A stretch of DNA of 64,000 bases from Pantoea wallisii (GCF_002095485.1 NZ_MLFS01000008.1:45786-109785); one strand, 5' to 3'. Positions 49,791 to 60,352 are shown, counted from the first letter of the stretch. Notes: generated by a model not told the origin, from the sequence alone. Made by a program: numbers and translations.

Positions 49791-52700
49791 TTAATTTGCG
49801 GTGAACTGCACGTGAATGATCACGTCGCTCAGGCTTTCCAGAAGCGTTTTCTGGTCATCCAGCGCGCCCTGAAAACTCAGCGTCATACCACTATCATCGT
49901 CGACAGACAGGCCTTCAAACGGCAGCCAGCGGGCTCCCGAGCGGCCATCATTGAGGTTATCGCGGAACAGACCGTTATCCTGTAACGCATGAGAGAGCGC
50001 GATCTCATTGCAGCCAACCGGCAGCTTCCCGACGCCGCTATTCGTAAACAACCGACCCCGGATATTCTGATACGGTCCCAGCAGTGCCGGTAACGTCACC
50101 GCCAGGCTGCGTATACGGCAGGTTTTACCGCTGAAATCCTGCGTCAGGCCCAGATCCTTCAGGTTGAAGTGCACGGCCAGCTGGTTTTGATTCAGCTCGG
50201 CCTTGTTTTTTCCACTCCCGGCATTCACCGGCTTTTTATTCAGCAATGCGTTAATCACCTCAGGCAGGCTGAACGCGTTTTCGCCCTGCAGTTTGCTAAA
50301 GAAGGTTTTCAGCGATACCGTACGCGTCACTTCCAGCTCGCGCTTCTGGTACTTCATCCATGCCATCTCCATCTGCGCCAGCGACAACATCAGCCCTTCA
50401 CCACACATCAGACCAGCCCAGGCGCCGCTCCAGGTGCCGGTACGCAGGTAGGTTGTGGTATCGCCCATCTCCCACTGCAGGGCTCGCTCCGCCATCAGGC
50501 AGCAGGACGCCGTCAGGTCATAGTATTGATAGAAAATGGTTGCCAGACGGGCACGCAGCCAGCTGTATGTTCCCTTCACGCTAAACTGCCCCAGCAGCAG
50601 CTCAAGCTGCGCGCTGGCTTGCGCACTCTGCATCTCCATCTGCGTTAACAGCATGTTTGCCGCCGTCACGCGCGTTTCCAGCGCCGCGTACTGTGCTTCA
50701 AGCATGCCGAGCTCTTTATCTGCGGTTTTGTACTGGATCTCCCACTCCTGACGACGGCGGCGATACTGCTCCTCCTGGCCGATGCGGTTCGCGGTCATCT
50801 GCAGTGCCGAAGAGTAGATTTCGATGGCGTCACCGGCCGCTCTGAGCGGCCCCTCATACTTCATACCGCCCGCCGCGAAGCCAAATATATTGGGGGCCAT
50901 ACCGGCTATTGCTGCTGCTACGTAGAGCGGCTTGATCCCGGTCGACAGTGCGTTTGAGGCGGCAATCAAATCCATGGCCGATTGTTCGCCCGCGTTAATA
51001 TTCTCCTCATACAGCGCGGCATAGTGATCGCGGCGGCCGATAATCATTTCGCGGTTTTTATCAAGGGTTATACGCTCAGCAGCAAGCTGATCCAGCGTCT
51101 GCCGCTGTAATATCAGGCTGCTGTTCGCCAGATCGGCCCCCTGCTCGTTCAGCAACTGCGCCATCGCCGCAGCATCATGGCTTTGCAAAATCTGCTGCAT
51201 GCTGCTGCCAAACTGTATGAGCTGAGATGCCATATTGCGGGCGCTCTCCAGCAGCGGGGTAAAGCGCAGCGCAGGGGTGGTATTGATCTGCGGCAGCGTT
51301 GCGCCCGCCCCGGCTTCCGCGGCTACGGCAGCGGCCAGCAGCGCTTTAGGATCCGCAGCAAGCGCATACAGCGGCAGGTTCAGAGGCTGACCGTCAATGG
51401 ACAGATTGTGCCGCAGGTTAAACATCCTCAGGCGTAGCGTGTCCCAGTAGGCCAGCATGGCGGCGTTGACTTCCATATTGAAATGGCTGCCGGCCACTTC
51501 ACCTGCCACCTGTAGTACGTGCGGACGCGGCTCACCCGCCTGCAGCGCGCTCAGATTATCCATGTGCGCCTGCTGGCGCGCCTTATCGCTAATCTCTTTT
51601 AACTGCGGATTGCGCCAGCCGCTATTTTGCTCAATCCACGGCCTGTCACCCAGCAGATTCAGCGCCCGCGAGTACCATACTTTGGCCTCGGCCAGTGCGT
51701 CACGATCCAGCTTGCGATAGGCTGCATCGCCGCGGCTGATAATAATATCCAGCAGGCGCATAAAGGCGTGGAGCTTGTAGTGCATCGGATCGTTCTGCGC
51801 CACCGCGTCCGGATCGTAAGACTCCAGCGGACGATCGTTCCAGCTGGTATCCTCATGCAGCGGCCGAACGTTCCAGATGCGTTCGCTGCGATTCAGGTTC
51901 TCTATATACGCCGGGTTAAAGACGTACTGCAGCCAGTGCTCGGCGAGGTCATACTGCTCCTCCTGCAGGAAGCGCTGCATCACCAGCATCGGCGTGTAGT
52001 AGAACAACTCCCAGAAATAGATGCCATTGGCCCCGGTAAAGTCCATTTTTGCTTTACCGCTGCCATTCATGTCAGGTTCTGGCGTCTCATTTTGCGTTGC
52101 CCAGTTCAGAATGGTAGCGATGCCGGTAACGGCTTTCCGCGTCAGCTCACTGGCAAACAGGGTGTTGAGGCGAGTCAGGTGAGCTTTTTCATCACCATAT
52201 TTCATGTACTGGGCGCCCTGTGTTTCACTGACGTGCAGCGAAACAGGAAAGACAGTGGCTCCCTGGCGCTTAACCTTAACGGTATATTCGCGAGCAGGTT
52301 CATTATGGAATTTATTAATTTTAAATTTAATTTTATGGTGGTGATAATCTTTTCCCCAATCACTAACAGCCAGATTAGTTACCTTTAAATTAAAAACGCC
52401 GGTCCAGTTATTATTGACTTCCCAGTCGCTACTGGCAGTAACGGAATTGCCTCCGTCCAGCTGAAGCATAAGGCGATCTTTCGTTACCGTGGTTAACAAG
52501 TTGTCATCGAAATTAATGCACCGATTCTTCCTGGTTCTATTCGTGGTCAAGTTTATACGTAAATTTTTAAAATCCTGACTTTTAAAATCAATCAACCTAT
52601 AACCGCTTTCCATACCTCTCTTAATTACAGATGCATCTTTATCATTAACTTTCAAAGTGCCATAGTGAACAATAACTTTTGAATTAATTTCTTTAGTCGT

Positions 52701-55700
52701 GAGAGGGCAAGAAAAAGTCTTATCAGGATATTTATAAAACCACTCTCGCCAGTTTTTAAAACCCATATAATTTTTATGTAAAAAATAGACTTCATTATTA
52801 TCAGTTAATGCAATCATTAATTCTGGCATACCATCAGAACCCACCCCCTGATAGATAAAGCTAGCCCTTCCGGTATAACCCTTAAGCTGCGGGAAATATT
52901 CAACTAATCTATTGGCAGGTGATATATAACTATAATCATAGCCCTTAATATTGGTACGAACTTGAATATCAAGAGTGTACGTTTTATCATCTTCACTGGT
53001 AGGCGTATCAATCGATTGCAGCTCAAGCTCAAACGTACCAAAATAGTCAGGTGTGTTATTATTACTTTCCCAGTTACTTTCCGGCACCACTCTTGCCCCG
53101 ACAAATTCATTAATCACCGGGTGATAACCTGTCGATACCAGCTGTTTGTTTTTATGCAACAGCATAAGCTCTGAATTTACTTTATGGGGTTGAATGGCCA
53201 TATCCGAGCCCACGGTCCATGCAATATTCTTCCGCTTTTCCTCATCTGTGGGATTCATTTCATAAAGTGAAATGATGATGGATTCCGTACTTCTCCAGGT
53301 CGCGGCGTAAAAGCCGATATCCTGATATTTGTTATAGTGCAGGTCAATGCCGGACGCCCACATCGCTGCGGTAATATCCCGCTCCACCGGCTCCTGCCAG
53401 TTACCGTCATAGCGCAGCCCCGAAACTTTCAGTTGCCAACTCCAGACATCACGAAGTTTCCCATCATCCCCTATATCCTTGGTTGCTTTCATCTCAATCC
53501 AGATGAGATAGAGGCGGGATTTATAGACCACCGGACGCAGGCAGTTATTCCAGACCTGCGGGATACAGTTAATTTTCTCCCAGGCAGACCAGGCGTTGGC
53601 CGGCAAAAATTTAGTGCTGTCATCCCGTTTATCTTCATCTGCGGTACGCCACCAGTATTCGCGAGTACCCGCCTGACTATGCCCGATAAAGTAGGTCTTT
53701 CCTGATTTCGGATCGGGATTATCATGATAAGCACAGAAGGTTGTCAGGTTTGCCACCTCTTCAAAACTGGTTAAATACCCCATGAAGGCGTCACCTACGG
53801 TATCTTCATTGATCTGCGCCTGGCCCAGCGCCTGCAGCATCTCATCCATCATCCGCGTCTGACCAAGGCGCGTGGTGGCATCAATGTAATTCTCCGGGAA
53901 GTACATCAGCTTGCGGTAGGCCTGCCAGTGGCTGTAACGTGAGTTCCAGCGCTGCCACTCCAGGAAAAACTGGTCGGCAGGAGCAGCCCGGTCCAGCACC
54001 GACGGGGCTTCAGGAGCCGTCAGGGTGCGGTGGATAAAGGTCTGCAGGGCGCTGATGGCATCGGCAATGCGTGACGTTTTCAGCTGCGCACCGTTCAGGT
54101 TGTCCGCCAGCAGATATTGATAGAGCCCCTCACGATTAGTAACGAAGTGGCCAAAATCGCTGTCACTGTTGAGCAGAAAGCCGCAGAGCGCTGCACTGCA
54201 CTCCTCCTGCACGATGCCTTCAGCTACCCGGGCTTCGACTGGCGTCAGCCCTGCGGCGAACGCATCGGCTAACTGCTGCCACGCCTGCCAGTCAGTTGCC
54301 GGGTCAGCGTCGCCGCGATAATGGGTAAAATTGGTGGTCAGCAGCTGGCCAAACATCTCGGGCGTTACGCTGAACGCCTCGCTCACCTCAACCCACTGCA
54401 TAACCATACGGATTTCAGCATAGCTGCCAATAGTCTCTGCAGAGAGCAGCAGTTTGTGTTCATATGCCCGGCGCATGGCCTGGGTAATCAGCATCACGCT
54501 GGAACCGGTTAAGCTGGCCAGCTGCGCCGCCGTCAGGCCCTTTCCGGAAAATGCGGTTACCAGCAGGCTGGTGGCTTCGTCAGGCGCCGGCAAGGTTCTC
54601 AGCCAGTGGCCGAAATGTTGCGCCATGCGGATACTGTAGAGGCTGCGTTGCAGTACCGACCTGTTTCCCGAAGCGGCTTCCGGGCCCAGTAGTCGGGGAT
54701 TTTTCACAAACAGTCCCAAAGAGGTAACAGGTAAGCCTGTTTTTTTATAAAACAGTACCATCTGTGAGAGACCGCAGGCGAAGGCAGTGGCACGGCTATC
54801 CTCTGTGCCGCCTGCTTTGCTCAGCTCGGCCCAGGCGGTGTTGATACTCCAGCCGCCGGGTTGCGTTTCATCGGCCCAGATAAGCAGCATCTCTGCCACA
54901 GTATCACTGCTCAGGGCAAACGCACCGCTAATGAAAGGTGCCAGGCGCATAATCTGATCCTTCGCGACAACCTGCCCCGCGCCAAGGATAAAGTCCCGCA
55001 GCTGACGCAGGAAAGTGACGATCTCACTTCCTGCCGCGATCTGATTTTCCGGCCGGGTAAGCAGAAACAGCTCGGTGAGATCCCAGCGGTACTGCTGTAG
55101 CCAGCAAGTGGTACGGTAGAGGCTCTCCAGCATCCCCTGCCAGACATTTTTCTTCGCGGAGGCAAAATCTGCCGGCAGCTTAAGCAGTTCCAGAATCTGC
55201 TGCAGTTCGGCAGGCTTGAGCCCATGGTATTTCGCCCACAGGCTCAGCGCATACATGCCGGAAACCATCTTCTGCGATAACTGCAGGCTGGCCTGCGGAT
55301 CGCTTTTTTTCAGGATCTGCTTCAGGCAGTAGAGCCCGTAATCATCGGTCTGCAGGGCACGTTTGAGGATAGCTTTGATATCTGCGTCTTCACCGGCCTT
55401 GTCAGGAAGCAGACTGATTATTTTGTCTGAAGGCCCAAATAGCTTCCGCCCTGCTCTGCTGAGTTAAACAGGCGATCCCAATGCGATATACCGCTTTCCC
55501 CGGGTTTTAACGAGATATTCCCGCCGGCAATGATCAGTGCACTTTCACGCGGAATAGCATAGCGCTGGGTTAAAACGGCAATTTGCGACAGCAGCGCCAG
55601 CGTCTCTTCAGAGATGGTTAGATCAGCGCTAACGCTCTCTGAAATGTCTTCCAGTTCGCGCGGTGATAAGCCCGTGGCTTTGTACAGCCGAATCGCTTTA

Positions 55701-57067
55701 TTCAGTTTAAGGGCGTATAGCTCAATGGATCCCAATGAAACGCTATTCCATTCAACAACATTAAACTCTCCGTCAATGCTAGAGGTGCCCGGCCACCATT
55801 TACCAATACGCAGTGAGTCCGGTCCATTAAGTTTGAAAGTGGAACCTGCATGCGCGCCCTCTGCATCCTTCATATTGAGAGTAATACTGAAAGGTTGATT
55901 GTCGTTGTACTTTTTTTGATCCTTCTTCCATCTGATTGCTGGATTCGTCGCCGTGTATCCCGGACAAAGTGCATAACCTTTCGAAGAGGCTTTGAAGCCA
56001 GTACTTCCTTCAATCTTTAATGAACTATTCGATAAGGGATAAACTTTTATGGAATCATTATTGGTGTGCCGGGTAAGCGTAACGCGATAAAAGATGTTAT
56101 CAATGACAGTGGTCATTGTGCCGTTCTGGTAAATGTTAAGTTCTTCCATCAGATGAAACCTCTGCATCTCTTCATCAGTCAGGCTGTACCAATCCCTGAT
56201 AAATCTCGGGTTAAGGAACTGCTCGGGTGCCATAGCAGAAAAGTATTTTTTATACAGTAATTGAGCATTACTTTGCGTGAGCTTTTCGGTCAGCAACTGA
56301 TGCATTGCAGGCGCAATGTTGAAGTGCAGTGCCGAACGCGCGCCGCCACCTATATGTTGAGTAACTTCAGATGCAGCCAGTAATTTTTTTAACTCTGGAT
56401 CTTTTTGCAAAATGCTCTGCCGCAGACGGGCATAGTGGTAGTGCCACGGGGTATTCACACTGCGCATGTCTTTAGCCAGCGCCTGCAGGACGGCATCATC
56501 TGAGTGCGTGTTTTTCTCATCCAGCAGCGATTGCTCCACCAGCTGCTTGCGCACGTGCGGCAGCAGAATTTGATTGGACAACTGCAGCGCAGACACCTCT
56601 TCATCCATATGCTTCTGACTCAGTACCAGCTCAGCAAGATCGGGACGACGCGTATCAATATTCCAGCGCGATTTTTCAGGATAGAGCTTGCGTGCGGCCT
56701 GATACATCTCAGCCAGATAGGCTGCCGGTGAAAATACTGAGCTGATATCGCCAGGATTCGCATATTTTACCTGTCGCTGAAACCACTCTTCATAATCCAG
56801 CAAACTAACTTCAGGATGGCGTAATCCCAGGCGAACCGCCTTAGGTAATACCGGCGATCCACGTGTAAGGACATTTTTTTCCAGAATCAGTAAGTCGTTT
56901 CGCTGTTTGCGGGCTTCCAGCCAGGCGTTATGAACATCATTTTCAGCAGCGCTGCTATCCATCTTTTCTGCGAACTCTGGCAACGACAGCAGGCCGGCAC
57001 TGGCCGCAGAGTGCACACCGGCACGCTGTGTAACGTCTTTCAAGTGTTGTTTAGCTATTTTGCGCAT
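49791..57067 (-). CDS. tcdA: Tc toxin component A (TcdA type, one apparent 1-bp frameshift)
   Basis: TcA forms the pentameric pore and syringe that docks on host cells and injects the TcC enzyme. Two reading frames are open, 55418-57067 and up to 55417-49791; adding one base near 55447 (GGCGGAAG to GGCGGGAAG) joins ...FNSAEQGG to KLFGPSDKIISLLP and gives a 2425-aa protein, close to Photorhabdus TcdA (2516 aa). N-terminal VRP1-like part (SSVFSPAAYLAEMYQAAR, IDTRRPDLAELVLSQ), neuraminidase-like and ABC-toxin linker parts (YFPENYIDATTRLGQTRMM, ALPWAYFWELFYYTPML-like IYFWELFYYTPMLVMQRF), and the C-terminal TcB-binding part (RHNLSIDGQPLNLPLYA, SLAVTLPALLGPYQNIRG). The ATG at 57067 with AGGA is preferred to the TTG at 57073. 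Confidence 0.9.
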
Positions 57068-57729
57068 GAACAATCCTGTTTATTGATGGAGATTAGGTAG
57101 GTACCTGTTAATGAAACCCAGAATCAAAAACATGAAATTTAAAAGGATGCTTATCAGCAGAACGCTATAGCTAAATAAAGCAACGTGACCTGGTTGCGTT
57201 CAGGCATACATCTATAAAAGTCCGCTTTTTTCTGAGCACGCAAAACTTAACAACACTCGAAACAAAACCCCAATTAAAAAGCATTACTCTTGCATTTGCA
57301 TTAACCAAACAAAGATGAAAACAATGCCGCAATAAATAACAGCAATATTTAAACCCTGTTATTTTTACCGCCTGTGAATTAATTACCGTCCGTAAGCAGG
57401 AAATTTCCTCTATAAGGCATTAAGCGTAAGGAGAAACCATTAGCATTACATTTAATACAATTAATAGAAGCAGTAACAACCTTACGATAAAACGGAGTGA
57501 AACTCACTCTTCAGGCTCACGTTTACTGAGCTAAAACTGTGCAAATATTGTCATTAACCTTTGAATATCACTTTCCCAAACCAACATAACAACAACTTAT
57601 AATCGCTAACAAAATACCAGTAATAAGACTTAAGTCATAGTTAAACCAAAATTAATCTTTAAGAGCTTTTTATCTTTTAAGCTGCATGCAAGAATAGTCT
57701 TTATCAATAAAAGGACAAGGAGTCATTAT
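57068..57729. promoter_or_regulatory. 662-bp divergent control region between the Tc toxin and lysis genes
   Basis: This AT-rich gap separates the leftward toxin genes from the rightward regulator and lysis genes, so it should contain both promoters. No gene was recognised. It includes the palindrome GAGTG-AAACT-CACTC at 57495-57509 and a Shine-Dalgarno site AAGGAG just before the regulator. Silent, low-GC upstream DNA of this kind is often H-NS-bound, which is an inference here. Confidence 0.6.
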
Positions 57730-58119
57730 ATGATTATTTTTTCTGATATCGAAAAGGCCGCTATTTACTATAACGGCAAGAGTGTTTCCTTCACGCCAAA
57801 GGAGCATCAGTTTTTTCTTATCATGATCCAGCAGCAGGGCCAACGCCTTGATTCTCAAATGGTTATCGCTAACATATGGGGAGATCGCTCAGATATTATT
57901 GTTCAGAACAATCTGTCTCAATTAGCCTTCAGGGTCAGAGATAAATTAAAGAGGGCCGGTGTACCGGTAACGATCTGTGCCTCATTTAAACGAGGATGCA
58001 TACTCAAGACAGAGAAAAAAATCTTCATTCTGGAACATCGTAATCATTTTATCAGAATCCTACTGGATGTGATTCAGTTCCTTTTTAATCCGACAAAAAG
58101 CCAGCCTGAAAAAAGGTAG
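57730..58119 (+). CDS. Winged-helix transcriptional regulator linked to the Tc/lysis island
   Basis: Small 129-aa protein whose first 95 or so residues form an OmpR/ToxR-type winged helix: VSFTPKEHQFFLIMIQQQGQRLD, WGDRSDIIVQNNLSQLAFRVRDKLK, then a final beta-hairpin. It has no receiver domain. The C-terminus holds a hydrophobic helix (HFIRILLDVIQFLF) that could be membrane-associated, as in ToxR/CadC-like one-component regulators, though it is short. The ATG follows AAGGAG. Position at the head of the lysis genes and opposite the toxin genes makes it the likely local switch of both. Confidence 0.82.
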   Translation: MIIFSDIEKAAIYYNGKSVSFTPKEHQFFLIMIQQQGQRLDSQMVIANIWGDRSDIIVQNNLSQLAFRVRDKLKRAGVPVTICASFKRGCILKTEKKIFILEHRNHFIRILLDVIQFLFNPTKSQPEKR

Positions 58120-58206
58120 TTACCGCACTTATTAATCCTTATTAACACGACACCGCTGTAAGATGTTGCCACATTGTTGCTGATTAAAATGACATGGGGA
58201 GAGGTG

Positions 58207-58509
58207 ATGATTTTACTAAATCCTGAAGAGGGCCAGGCTCTACTCTGGCTTTTGATTGGTGGAATATCAGCATGGGGAGGGCTAGTCAACTACATCCTCA
58301 ACAAGAAGTCGCCTGATAATAAAATCAAATCTTCAGATATCATTAGCAACATCTTAATTTCCAGCTTTGCAGGATTAATGGGAGGGTTAATCAGTTCTGA
58401 AATTGGGCTCACCGAACACATGACATTAATTATGTCAGGGCTATTTGGTTCGATGGGTGGCTCAGTCATTTTAATCTTACAAAACCTGGTCTCCAAACAT
58501 CTTAGGTGA
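58207..58509 (+). CDS. Holin of the toxin-release lysis cassette
   Basis: 100-aa small membrane protein with three hydrophobic helices (about 10-31 GQALLWLLIGGISAWGGLV, 43-65 ISNILISSFAGLMGGLIS, 71-93 TLIMSGLFGSMGGSVILIL) and a short polar C-terminus. It resembles LydA-type phage holins and the holins beside Tc toxin genes in Yersinia. It would open the inner membrane to let the endopeptidase reach the wall. The ATG at 58207 sits behind GGGGAGAGG; upstream ATG 58189 or TTG 58174 would add 6-11 residues. It is directly followed by the endopeptidase gene. Confidence 0.8.
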   Translation: MILLNPEEGQALLWLLIGGISAWGGLVNYILNKKSPDNKIKSSDIISNILISSFAGLMGGLISSEIGLTEHMTLIMSGLFGSMGGSVILILQNLVSKHLR

Positions 58510-58514
58510 AGAGC

Positions 58515-58904
58515 ATGACACATTATAAATTAAGCGCTATAAGTGAAAAAAATTTAAATGGTGTTCATCAGGATCTCATTAGCGTGGTTCGCTTTGCGCT
58601 AACTCTGACATCCATTGACTTTCGGGTGATTGAGGGTGTGAGAAACATGGCCCGGCAGCGCCAGCTTGTCAGAAATGGTAAGAGTCAGACGCTGCGCAGC
58701 CGACATTTAACCGGACACGCCGTCGATATTGTTCCTTTAATTAATAATCAGATCCCCTGGGAAAACTGGCGTGCCTTCGAGCACGTCGCCTGCGCCATGA
58801 AAGTCTCTGCAGTTGAATTAAATATCCCCGTTAAGTGGGGCGGCGATTGGATTAATTTCAAGGATGGCCCTCATTATGAGCTTTGCCGGTTAACCTACCC
58901 CTGA
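58515..58904 (+). CDS. M15-type L-Ala-D-Glu endopeptidase (endolysin)
   Basis: 129-aa zinc peptidoglycan endopeptidase of the phage lysin family. The metal motif SRHLTGHAVDIVP provides the first His and Asp, and DGPHYEL provides the second His near the C-terminus; GVHQDLISVVRFAL at the N-terminus is typical of phage endopeptidases. No signal peptide is present, so it needs the holin to leave the cytoplasm. The ATG at 58515 follows AGGTGAAG, 5 bp after the holin stop. With its neighbours it forms a lysis cassette. Confidence 0.88.
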   Translation: MTHYKLSAISEKNLNGVHQDLISVVRFALTLTSIDFRVIEGVRNMARQRQLVRNGKSQTLRSRHLTGHAVDIVPLINNQIPWENWRAFEHVACAMKVSAVELNIPVKWGGDWINFKDGPHYELCRLTYP

Positions 58905-58991
58905 GATTAATTATTACGTAATTAACTGAACGACCAGAAGCATACGTATTCAACGTGACCTAAAAGAATATGTTAATTAAGAGGTATTGTA

Positions 58992-59297
58992 ATGAATAAA
59001 TTAAAATCTTTGAGATCTTCATGCCGTCATATCATACTTGTTAGCCTCTCAGCCTTAGCGTTATCCGGCTGTACACAACACGTACCTCGAGGAGACGATG
59101 CCTCTTTTCCGCCCCACTTACTGCCTTTAGCGCCGCTGCCAAAAGTAACAATACCAAAATGGCAGGACTTTTTACCCTATACCTTCCATTGGAAAAATGT
59201 GCTGAAGCAGTGTGCCCGGGGTGAATTATTGATAGCAGATTCTGTGCGGGTAACGCAGTCGGCCACGGCAGGGAGGACATTACCTACAATCCAGTAG
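58992..59297 (+). CDS. Lipoprotein, putative outer-membrane spanin of the lysis cassette
   Basis: 101-aa protein with a type II signal sequence (HIILVSLSALALSGC; the lipobox is ALSGC and Cys27 is acylated) followed by a proline-rich stretch (FPPHLLPLAPLPKVTIP) as in Rz1-type spanins. It would span the periplasm and promote outer-membrane disruption. A separate Rz-like inner-membrane spanin with a coiled coil was not found, so the assignment is tentative. The last 30 residues look unlike Rz1 and may be a fused or scrambled end next to the island border. Confidence 0.6.
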   Translation: MNKLKSLRSSCRHIILVSLSALALSGCTQHVPRGDDASFPPHLLPLAPLPKVTIPKWQDFLPYTFHWKNVLKQCARGELLIADSVRVTQSATAGRTLPTIQ

Positions 59298-59360
59298 CTA
59301 TGTGATGCACTCTGGCGCACGGCAAATCCAGCGCTTACTCCGGATGACTTCAGCGGTGAC

Positions 59361-59475
59361 TTCTTTGTGCCGCTGTTCTTTGTGCTGGTGCGGCGTCGCT
59401 TCCCGCTGCGGGAGAAGCCGAAGGATTAGTGTCAATAAAAAGCCGCCAGGGGTGACCGTGGCGGCTTTATTGTTG
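59361..59475 (+). repeat. Right 115-bp direct repeat bounding the Tc island
   Basis: Copy of 42168-42282: the last 22 codons and stop of acrD plus its terminator, standing without any acrD body. Only one base differs (T at 59430). Immediately to the right the core order resumes with ypfM and yffB, so this copy marks the original junction between acrD and the ypfM-side DNA. Confidence 0.93.
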
Positions 59476-59529
59476 TGTGTGGTAAGAATAACAGCAAGTT
59501 GGGGATTGCCCTGCTTTTCTCTTCACGCG

Positions 59530-59589
59530 TTACTTGCGTAACATCGCTTCGATGAATTCTTTCCAGTTCCCCAGTTCGAGTTCAACCAT
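59530..59589 (-). CDS. ypfM: Small protein YpfM (19 aa)
   Basis: A 19-codon frame encodes MVELELGNWKEFIEAMLRK, against MIERELGNWKDFIEVMLRK in E. coli YpfM, and stands between acrD and yffB exactly as there. A strong ribosome-binding site (GAGAGGG) precedes the ATG. The conserved peptide, spacing and synteny support a real gene. Its function is unknown. It is too short for ordinary gene callers. Confidence 0.85.
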   Translation of the reverse strand: MVELELGNWKEFIEAMLRK

Positions 59590-59982
59590 AATACCCTCTC
59601 TTATTGTAGTGGCGATATTACGCCGTTTTTTTCTGTAGGTGAATACGTTTCCACCTCTTATCACTATCGGCAAAAGCGTATAAAAGCTTCAATCTTTCGG
59701 ATCTGATTGCTGACGCACATTTCAGCAACCCTTTAAAGCGACAGGAAAAAGTCACTTCTTAAATGCAGTAGCACGAAATTGCACTTTAGGATAATCCTTA
59801 GTTAGCTGATGATGCCGAAAGGTATCATTTCCTGCGTTAATGAAAGCGCTTTCTGGTACTAATTAATGGAATTTATGGCAGAGAAAAAGTCATGAAATAT
59901 GCATGGGGTTTAGCGCAATTTTCACCGTGGTAATGCGGCTATGGTAAACTCGCGCTCTAATTTTTAAGTATGGGAAGAAGTG
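59590..59982. other. Intergenic region between ypfM and yffB
   Basis: This 393-bp AT-rich gap must hold the divergent promoters of ypfM and the yffB-dapE operon. A possible extended -10 (CTATGGTAAACT) lies near 59940-59951, about 40 bp before the yffB start. No other gene or RNA was recognised. Confidence 0.5.
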
Positions 59983-60351
59983 ATGGCAGCGCAGTGGGTG
60001 ATGTACGGCATTAAAAATTGCGACACGATTAAAAAAGCGCGCAACGCGTTAACCGCGGCTGGCATTGACTATCGTTTTCACGACTATCGCGGTGACGGCA
60101 TTGATGACGCACTGCTGCAGCACTTTATCGATCGGCTGGGCTACGAGGCGCTGCTCAACACGCGCGGCACCACCTGGCGCAAGCTGCCGGAAGCGGAGCG
60201 TGCAGCCATCAACGATGCCGCCAGCGCCAAAGCGCTGATGCTGGCACAGCCGGCGATAATCAAACGTCCGGTGCTGGCGGCACCGCGTGGCGAGCTGCTG
60301 GTCGGTTTTAATGATTCCCTTTATCAGGCCTTTATTCAGGAGAAGTCTTAA
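59983..60351 (+). CDS. yffB: ArsC/Spx-family protein YffB
   Basis: Thioredoxin-fold protein related to arsenate reductase and Spx, 122 aa. [15 protein letters not shown] carries the single conserved cysteine; [11 protein letters not shown] and AIIKRPVL are family motifs. E. coli YffB is a glutathione-linked thioredoxin-fold protein of uncertain role. The ATG at 59983 behind GGAAG is chosen; GTG 59980 is also possible. It ends one base before dapE, giving a yffB-dapE operon as in E. coli. Confidence 0.93.
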   Translation: MAAQWVMYGIKNCDTIKKARNALTAAGIDYRFHDYRGDGIDDALLQHFIDRLGYEALLNTRGTTWRKLPEAERAAINDAASAKALMLAQPAIIKRPVLAAPRGELLVGFNDSLYQAFIQEKS

Positions 60352-60352
60352 C

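Larger units (their letters stand above)
42283..59360. mobile_element. Genomic island carrying a Tc toxin complex and lysis cassette
   Basis: About 17 kb lies between two 115-bp direct repeats and interrupts the acrD-ypfM-yffB order seen in E. coli. Contents: three Tc toxin genes on the minus strand, then a regulator, holin, endopeptidase and lipoprotein on the plus strand. Composition is more AT-rich than the flanks in the intergenic, TcA-middle and lysis parts. No integrase, transposase or plasmid gene is present, so the entry mechanism is not visible; the repeats suggest site-specific or homologous integration. Confidence 0.85.

Noticed and set aside
42283..59360. Remnant prophage as an explanation of the lysis genes
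   Set aside because: No capsid, tail, terminase, replication or integrase genes accompany them, and they are directly divergent from Tc toxin genes, as in known Tc release cassettes.
59361..59429. Short reading frame in the right repeat as a gene fragment with its own function
   Set aside because: It is only the duplicated last 22 codons of acrD without a start or upstream body.
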